A stretch of DNA of 64,000 nucleotides, taken from Glaciecola sp. (GTDB taxonomy: Bacteria > Pseudomonadota > Gammaproteobacteria > Enterobacterales > Alteromonadaceae). The stretch's first letter is position 1, and every line of letters begins with the position of its first letter. The notes beneath the pieces are model-generated. The model ran no database searches. It saw nothing but the letters and a program-made list of their open reading frames with translations, and was not told the DNA's origin. A program made the position numbers and the translations under genes. The DNA lies in NCBI GenBank assembly GCA_018623155.1, contig JAAZVZ010000009.1, forward strand, positions 34,594-98,593. The letters run 5' to 3'. Of this stretch, positions 59,669-64,000 are shown one piece after another.

Positions 59669-59727
59669 ATGTCATGTTGCTGTCATATAACTGTAACAAT
59701 ACTGTCATAAAGGTTGATTTTTATAAC
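59669..59727 (+). promoter_or_regulatory. Tandem Pho-box array and -10 element
   Basis: Four CTGTCAT-like heptamers stand 11 bases apart: ATGTCAT (59669), CTGTCAT (59680), CTGTAAC (59691) and CTGTCAT (59702). The pair at 59680-59698 matches the PhoB-box consensus closely. A TATAAC -10 candidate at 59722-59727 lies at the spacing expected when PhoB replaces the -35 contact. It should make the downstream gene phosphate-starvation inducible. Confidence 0.78.
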
Positions 59728-59785
59728 TATATGTTCTATATTTAAAGCCTAACTAGCATATTGCTAGTTTGAAAGGAGTACATAT

Positions 59786-60091
59786 ATGCGTAAATTAGTC
59801 ACAATCACAGCCTTATTATTAGGAACTGGTCTTGCGCATGCTGAATCGAATAATCAATTACTAGATTGTGTGGAGAAGGCGAGTTTAACTATAGACTCTG
59901 CTTGTGTTGCTAAACACATCGAGCAAAGTAATGCGTTTCAACGCGCTCAGCAAAATATCATTAATATGGCCGATGCCAATTCTGATTTTGCAGTTGCCAC
60001 AATAAGTCTTGATCCAAAGACACTAAATATTGAGATTGTCGCTCATCATGATGCTGGACAAACTGCGCTTTTAACTAAGCCTGCTCAATAA
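59786..60091 (+). CDS. Small exported protein, likely Pho-regulated
   Basis: Not recognised. The 101-residue precursor has a signal peptide (ALLLGTGLAHA, cut near residue 20); the mature ~81 residues contain two cysteines (LLDCVEKA and SACVAKH), able to form one disulfide, and a C-terminal part with a beta-like stretch. The start has GAAAGGAGT seven to eight bases upstream. It is a single-gene unit with its own promoter and terminator. The Pho-box array upstream suggests a role in phosphate starvation. Confidence 0.8.
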   Translation: MRKLVTITALLLGTGLAHAESNNQLLDCVEKASLTIDSACVAKHIEQSNAFQRAQQNIINMADANSDFAVATISLDPKTLNIEIVAHHDAGQTALLTKPAQ

Positions 60092-60112
60092 GATAATATC
60101 TTATAGCAAACA

Positions 60113-60139
60113 AAAAACCCGCACGATATGCGGGTTTTT
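60113..60139 (+). terminator. Bidirectional terminator
   Basis: An 11-base stem AAAAACCCGCA (60113-60123) pairs with 60129-60139 around a five-base loop; T residues follow on the plus strand and A residues precede it. It separates the small exported protein gene from the convergent desaturase gene. Confidence 0.88.
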
Positions 60140-60165
60140 TGTTGTGTAAAACAGGCCTTTATTAC

Positions 60166-61305
60166 CTATGCTGGTTGAACGAGTTGTATTTGAATAAACT
60201 GCCAACGCTGCTTTTGTTCTATAAAGGCTTGTTTAAGCTCTTCACAGGTATTCTGTAAATCAATTTTCTCTACGGTTTTTTGTAAATGTCTTTGTTGAAT
60301 TCGCACAAGACGCTTGTGAGACGCATAATACGCATTGCATTTTTCTATTAAAAGATGATATTCAGTTTCAAGCTTTTGCTTAAGCACATCAGCATTATGA
60401 ACGTGTGCAATTTTATTTTTCGCTTTGAGCAACTGCATTGAAAATTTGGCTTGTTGAATACGATCCTCTGGAACCGTTCTAAGATTTTTGGTCAAACCAA
60501 ACCAGGATAAAGATTTTATGAGCCATTTTGTTGGATCATAATGCCACCAGCGGATTCCGTTGCGATAGTCATATTCAAAAATATGATGATAATTGTGATA
60601 CCCTTCACCAAAAGTAAACAGAGCAAGTATGCCATTATCGCGAGCGGTATTCACATCCGTATAAGTTTGCTTGCCCCAGATGTGTGCCAAAGAGTTAATG
60701 AAGAATGTGACATGATGTACCAAGACTAAACGACACACCCCAGCAATCAAAATCATTTCTACAATATTGCCATTAAGCCAACCAATTACCCCAGTGATAC
60801 CAAAATTAGCAATTAACACTATTGCGATATAATGGTTATGCTGCCACATTACTATTTTGTCTTTTAGTAGATCTTTACAGTTTGAGTAATCACTGTAACG
60901 AACGGGTTGATACTCTCTCAACATCCAACCAATATGAGAGTACCAAAAGCCTTTTTTGGCTGAATAAGGATCTTTTTCATTATCATCAACATGACGATGA
61001 TGTACTCGGTGGTCAGAAGACCAGTGTAAAATACTATTTTGCAATGCCATCGCACCTCCAACGGCAAGAACAAACTTAATGATGGGATGTGCATCGTATG
61101 TTTTGTGTGACCAGAGTCGGTGATAGCCTGCGGTAATCGACATGCCAGTATAAAAAAACAGCACAACCGTCACGACAATTGTACTGGTTTCGACACCATA
61201 GCTCATCGCCCACCATGGAACGCCCAGTAACGTGATGAGGGTTAATACAGAAAAGATGATAATATTTAACCAGATAAGTGGTGGTTTGGGTTGTATTTTG
61301 GGCAT
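60166..61305 (-). CDS. Membrane fatty acid desaturase (acyl-CoA delta-9 type)
   Basis: A 379-residue membrane di-iron desaturase of the stearoyl-CoA/DesC type. The three histidine boxes are HRLWSH near residue 63, HRVHHRH near 100 and HNYHH near 241, with hydrophobic helix pairs before each. The C-terminal ~100 residues are charged and helical (KLETEYHLLIEKCNAYYA), longer than minimal desaturases. It introduces double bonds into saturated acyl chains to keep membranes fluid in the cold. It is divergent from fabR with a palindromic operator in the 102-base gap, so it is very probably FabR-controlled. Confidence 0.93.
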   Translation of the reverse strand: MPKIQPKPPLIWLNIIIFSVLTLITLLGVPWWAMSYGVETSTIVVTVVLFFYTGMSITAGYHRLWSHKTYDAHPIIKFVLAVGGAMALQNSILHWSSDHRVHHRHVDDNEKDPYSAKKGFWYSHIGWMLREYQPVRYSDYSNCKDLLKDKIVMWQHNHYIAIVLIANFGITGVIGWLNGNIVEMILIAGVCRLVLVHHVTFFINSLAHIWGKQTYTDVNTARDNGILALFTFGEGYHNYHHIFEYDYRNGIRWWHYDPTKWLIKSLSWFGLTKNLRTVPEDRIQQAKFSMQLLKAKNKIAHVHNADVLKQKLETEYHLLIEKCNAYYASHKRLVRIQQRHLQKTVEKIDLQNTCEELKQAFIEQKQRWQFIQIQLVQPA

Positions 61306-61344
61306 GTCGGACTACTTTTTTTATAAATCTTGCTGTTATATTTC

Positions 61345-61362
61345 AGCGTACACGTGTAAGCT
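61345..61362. promoter_or_regulatory. Candidate FabR operator (palindrome)
   Basis: AGCGTACACGTGTAAGCT is an 18-base palindrome with a single mismatched pair, centred in the gap between the divergent desaturase and fabR genes. Its form matches the palindromes bound by FabR/DesT-type TetR repressors that control unsaturated fatty acid genes. It is 40 bases before the desaturase start and 46 bases before fabR. Confidence 0.72.
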
Positions 61363-61407
61363 AAACATAAGTTATTTCGAACCAGAACGCAAGTAGTCAA
61401 AAGTCTG

Positions 61408-62025
61408 ATGTCACAAAAAATCACACGCGAACAACAAAAACTGCAAACAAGACAGAACATTATCGATGCTGCATTTGCCAGTCTTGATGCGACAAAAAGT
61501 TTATCGTCGGTAAGTCTTCGCGAAGTAGCCAGAGTTGCAGGTATTGCGCCAACATCTTTTTACCGACATTTTAAAGACATAGATGAGCTCGGATTAACCC
61601 TAGTGGATGAAGCTGGATTAACCTTACGCCAACTAATGCGCAGTGCTAGACGACGAATTTCTTCTGAGAATGGTGCAATCAGTACCTCGGTAGAGACATT
61701 CGTTGAGTTTGTTTTGGCTCACAATAACGTATTTCGTTTATTATTACGGGAGCACACAGGTACATCTGCAGATTTTAGAGCGGCTGTGCTAAGAGAAATT
61801 CAGCATTTTACAGATGAATTGACGGATTATATTGTTTTGAAGGAACAAACGACGTATTCATTAGCCCAAATGCAGGCTGATGCAATGGTTAAAATTGTTT
61901 TTAGTGCTGGAGGGGAATTACTCGATGCGAGTGACGTACAAATATCCGATATTACGGAGCGCACCAAACGCCAATTGTATATGGTACATTTTGGTGCGAC
62001 AGTGTTAGTTAATAAGCCGGTTTAG
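61408..62025 (+). CDS. fabR: TetR-family unsaturated fatty acid regulator FabR
   Basis: A 205-residue TetR-type repressor. The DNA-binding helix-turn-helix is in [27 protein letters not shown] (residues about 31-58), followed by [17 protein letters not shown], which is characteristic of FabR. FabR senses the unsaturated to saturated acyl ratio and represses desaturation and unsaturated fatty acid synthesis genes. The divergent desaturase and the palindrome between them support this. It ends in a four-base tail-to-tail overlap with trmA. Confidence 0.92.
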   Translation: MSQKITREQQKLQTRQNIIDAAFASLDATKSLSSVSLREVARVAGIAPTSFYRHFKDIDELGLTLVDEAGLTLRQLMRSARRRISSENGAISTSVETFVEFVLAHNNVFRLLLREHTGTSADFRAAVLREIQHFTDELTDYIVLKEQTTYSLAQMQADAMVKIVFSAGGELLDASDVQISDITERTKRQLYMVHFGATVLVNKPV

Positions 62026-63113
62026 ATTTTTCTTTGCAAGAATACGCCAGCCTCAATATGGTGAGTAAAAGGGAATTGGTCAAATAATGCTGCTTTAGTG
62101 ACCTCATGTGTTTTACTTAATTGGATTAGGTTTTCTGCTAACGTAACAGGGTTACATGATATATATATAATGTTGTTATATTCACTGAGCATTTTACACG
62201 TCTCTTCATCTAAACCAGCTCTAGGCGGATCAACCAAAACCGTTTGCAAATCGAAGTCTGATAAATTGATGCCTTCCATACGTCTAAAGGTTCTTACACC
62301 TCTCTGCGCTTCGACAAATTCTTCACTGGACATACGCAAAATAGTACAGTTATCCGTACCGTTTTGTTCAATATTGTATTGCGCAGCGTTCACCGATGTC
62401 TTGGATATCTCGGTGGCGACAACCTGGTTAAAGTAACGAGATAATGGAATACTAAAATTTCCGGCACCACAATAAAGTTCTAACAGGTCACCTTCAAGTT
62501 GCTTACCAATATCAGCCGCCCACTCAATCATTTTGCAATTTACTAACGCATTGGGTTGGGTAAAGCTATTTTCGACATGCTTAAATGTATAATTGTGACC
62601 ATGTATGGGAAGGGTTTCTATCACATGATCTCGAGTGACTACTTTTTTCTGTTTTTTGGCACGGCCAATGAAATCAATTTGATAATCTTCGTTGAGCTGG
62701 TCACGTAATTGATTAATGTGTTTGTCCCATTCTTCATCCAGTTGACGATGGTACAGTAAAGACACTAACACCTGTTCGTTCAAACAACTTAGATAATCAA
62801 TCTGAAAGAGTTTATGGCGTAATACCGGTGATGTTTTTATACCGTCAATAACATCAACCATCGCGCGATTAATCATCTGACTCGCTGCGGGTAACTGATC
62901 AACACGATACTTTTGCTTAGTGTTTTGATCAAACATGATGTGATACAAATCATCCCCATCATGCCACACACGAAATTCAGCACGCATCCGATAATGCGAA
63001 TGTACTGAAGGGACAATATGTGTGTTGGATAGAACCGATTCTGAAACAATGGGTGATAAAAGTGTGCGAAGACGAGATATCTTCACATCAAGTTGTGATG
63101 TGTATTCAGTCAT
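62022..63113 (-). CDS. trmA: tRNA (uracil-5-)-methyltransferase
   Basis: TrmA makes 5-methyluridine at position 54 of tRNA. The 363-residue product has the SAM-binding [15 protein letters not shown] near residue 216, the [15 protein letters not shown] block near 297 and the catalytic cysteine in [14 protein letters not shown] near 322. FTQPNA near 185 is also typical. Its start overlaps the end of the upstream RRM-protein gene by eight bases, so the two are coupled. Confidence 0.97.
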   Translation of the reverse strand: MTEYTSQLDVKISRLRTLLSPIVSESVLSNTHIVPSVHSHYRMRAEFRVWHDGDDLYHIMFDQNTKQKYRVDQLPAASQMINRAMVDVIDGIKTSPVLRHKLFQIDYLSCLNEQVLVSLLYHRQLDEEWDKHINQLRDQLNEDYQIDFIGRAKKQKKVVTRDHVIETLPIHGHNYTFKHVENSFTQPNALVNCKMIEWAADIGKQLEGDLLELYCGAGNFSIPLSRYFNQVVATEISKTSVNAAQYNIEQNGTDNCTILRMSSEEFVEAQRGVRTFRRMEGINLSDFDLQTVLVDPPRAGLDEETCKMLSEYNNIIYISCNPVTLAENLIQLSKTHEVTKAALFDQFPFTHHIEAGVFLQRKI

Positions 63114-63579
63114 TACCTTTTTCTTTTGCTAGGCGTACTTTAAGTGTTCTTTCAGAAAACTCTGTATCGTTTAATTTCTTAATCATGCGTTGCGCATCTT
63201 GAGCATTGACTTCAACAAAACCAAAACCTTTTCGTTTACCGGTACGACGATCTTTCATTAAACGAACTGAATCTACATAACCATATTGTTCAAAATGTGC
63301 TTTGATTGCTTTTTCTGGAACTTTATATGCAAGGTTACCTATGTATAGTGTAGTTAAGTCGTCTTTATTAACGTTCTGTTTGTTTCCTCTACTTTTACTC
63401 GTGCTAGTAGTGGATGATGAATGTGTTGTCGCGGTGATAGTGAAGATTAGCCATGCCCCTAAAACACCAACAGCAAATGCGATGAATTGTGACAAGGTGA
63501 ACATATCCGGCGAAAATAAATGAACTAAACCCGCGATAAGTAAAAAGAAGATAAGAAATAATATAGGTGAGCCTTTCAT
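63106..63579 (-). CDS. Membrane-anchored RRM RNA-binding protein
   Basis: A 157-residue protein with two N-terminal hydrophobic segments (about 5-22 and 31-50), a Ser/Thr/Lys/Asn linker, and one RNA recognition motif. The RNP2 motif is LYIGNL and the RNP1 motif KGFGFVEV, with a basic region [13 protein letters not shown] between. This places an RNA-binding domain on the cytoplasmic face of the membrane; its RNA targets are unknown. The ATG at 63579 is used; the frame open to 63648 lacks a good start signal. It overlaps trmA by eight bases and is divergent from the rRNA operon promoter region. Confidence 0.85.
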   Translation of the reverse strand: MKGSPILFLIFFLLIAGLVHLFSPDMFTLSQFIAFAVGVLGAWLIFTITATTHSSSTTSTSKSRGNKQNVNKDDLTTLYIGNLAYKVPEKAIKAHFEQYGYVDSVRLMKDRRTGKRKGFGFVEVNAQDAQRMIKKLNDTEFSERTLKVRLAKEKGND

Positions 63580-63777
63580 AATAATACCTGTAGTTATAAT
63601 AATACGGTGATGAAATATGTATGTTACTCCGATTGTTCGAATAATCAAATTAGAGACAAATCATGTGAAAGTTAGGTTAAGAATAGCCATTAAACGCCAA
63701 GTTTTGTGTGCTTTTTAGACGTTTTGTGCAAAATTTGACTGAAACACAAAAAAGACCATGTTTTTTGAGAAAAAGTG

Positions 63778-63805
63778 TTGACGTTAGAAATGAAGTCTGT
63801 AGAAT
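63778..63805 (+). promoter_or_regulatory. Ribosomal RNA operon promoter
   Basis: A -35 box TTGACG (63778-63783) and a -10 box TAGAAT (63800-63805) are 16 bases apart and followed by a GC-rich discriminator (GCGC), the usual form of growth-rate and ppGpp controlled rRNA promoters. The A/T-rich sequence just upstream may serve as an UP element. It lies about 140 bases before the 16S start. Confidence 0.75.
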
Positions 63806-63943
63806 GCGCATCTCGCTTGAGGGGGAACACCTCAACAAGCACGAAACTTCGGTTTCAACGTTCTTTAAAAATTAGATAACAAGACAATTTGTGTGGGCAC
63901 TCATTAAGAGTGTCACAACGACAATTCATATTTCGATATATTT
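63806..63943 (+). other. 16S leader with BoxA antiterminator
   Basis: The leader holds a UUCG-capped hairpin (GAAAC-TTCG-GTTTC at 63843-63856) and a BoxA-like element GTTCTTTAAAAATT at 63860-63873 followed by GACAATTTGTGTGGGCACTC, the conserved gammaproteobacterial rRNA leader arrangement used by the Nus antitermination complex. The pre-16S processing stem is presumably around 63880-63930. The stretch from 63580 to 63777 upstream shows no gene. Confidence 0.75.
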
Positions 63944-64000
63944 TAATTGAAGAGTTTGATCATGGCTCAGATTGAACGCTGGCGGCAGGCCTAACACATG
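63944..64000 (+). rRNA. rrs: 16S ribosomal RNA, 5' end (cut by window edge)
   Basis: The last 57 bases are the conserved start of 16S rRNA, including the universal 27F primer region AGAGTTTGATCATGGCTCAG (63951-63970), then GATTGAACGCTGGCGGCAGG and CCTAACACATG. The first base is placed by alignment in memory to the E. coli 5' end and may be off by one or two bases. The gene continues beyond the window. Confidence 0.98.

Noticed and set aside
63735-63763. Second rRNA promoter with -35 TTGACT
   Set aside because: The -35 hexamer is good, but no acceptable -10 lies at 16-18 bases, so it was not listed.

Overview
The window is chromosomal DNA of a marine-type gammaproteobacterium. Gene content and order point to the order Alteromonadales (Alteromonas/Glaciecola-like); this is judged by eye, without a database search. 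The main clues are a Na+-translocating NADH:quinone oxidoreductase operon with apbE and nqrM, the classic gammaproteobacterial mla-kds-lpt-rpoN-pts chromosome block, a transhydrogenase alpha subunit split into two genes, a rhombosortase-type (GlyGly-CTERM) secreted protease, a tryptophan-halogenase-like enzyme, and an rRNA operon whose 16S gene begins at the right edge. No prophage, insertion sequence, CRISPR array or tRNA gene was seen. Most of the window is core housekeeping DNA.

Layout. 1-6634: nqrABCDEF (nqrA cut by the window edge), apbE and nqrM, making and maturing the sodium-pumping respiratory complex. 6699-13477: an accessory stretch with a secreted metalloprotease, a flavin-dependent halogenase-like protein, DNA polymerase IV, a glycerol-phosphate cytidylyltransferase-like protein and an aldo/keto reductase. 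13681-20966: PEP carboxykinase, a PLP dehydratase, a dipeptidyl peptidase IV, then a short forward operon (TIP30-like Rossmann protein, tRNA methyltransferase TrmN6, an unknown protein, YgjV-like membrane protein). 21026-25982: ExbD without ExbB, an LPD1-like putative metallopeptidase coupled to a flavodoxin, a PhoD-like metallophosphatase, and a divergent lipoprotein.

25960-38539 is the envelope block. On the minus strand are mlaFEDCB, ibaG and murA (phospholipid transport and peptidoglycan precursor). On the plus strand are yrbG, kdsD, kdsC, lptC, lptA, lptB, rpoN, hpf, ptsN, rapZ and ptsO (LPS core sugar, LPS transport, sigma-54 and the nitrogen PTS). Then come mgtE, msrA, a DCC-family protein, an SDR, an NSS transporter, a YeeZ-like protein, a YggN-like protein, a YbdG-type mechanosensitive channel with a YihG-type acyltransferase, and pntAA-pntAB-pntB.

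50814-64000 carries a GNAT acetyltransferase, dusA, a small putative sigma-54-driven operon ending in a PspC-domain protein, a DUF2333-like protein, an outer-membrane barrel, cysJIH for sulfite/PAPS reduction, a small secreted protein behind a tandem Pho-box array, a fatty-acid desaturase divergent from fabR with a palindromic operator between them, trmA overlapping a membrane-anchored RRM protein, and the promoter, leader and start of a 16S rRNA gene.

The least-described elements are four: the sigma-54/PspC mini-operon with a 39-residue membrane peptide (52637-53397), the Pho-box-controlled small secreted protein (59669-60091), the membrane-tethered RNA-binding protein beside the rRNA operon (63106-63579), and the LPD1-like/flavodoxin pair (21534-22864).
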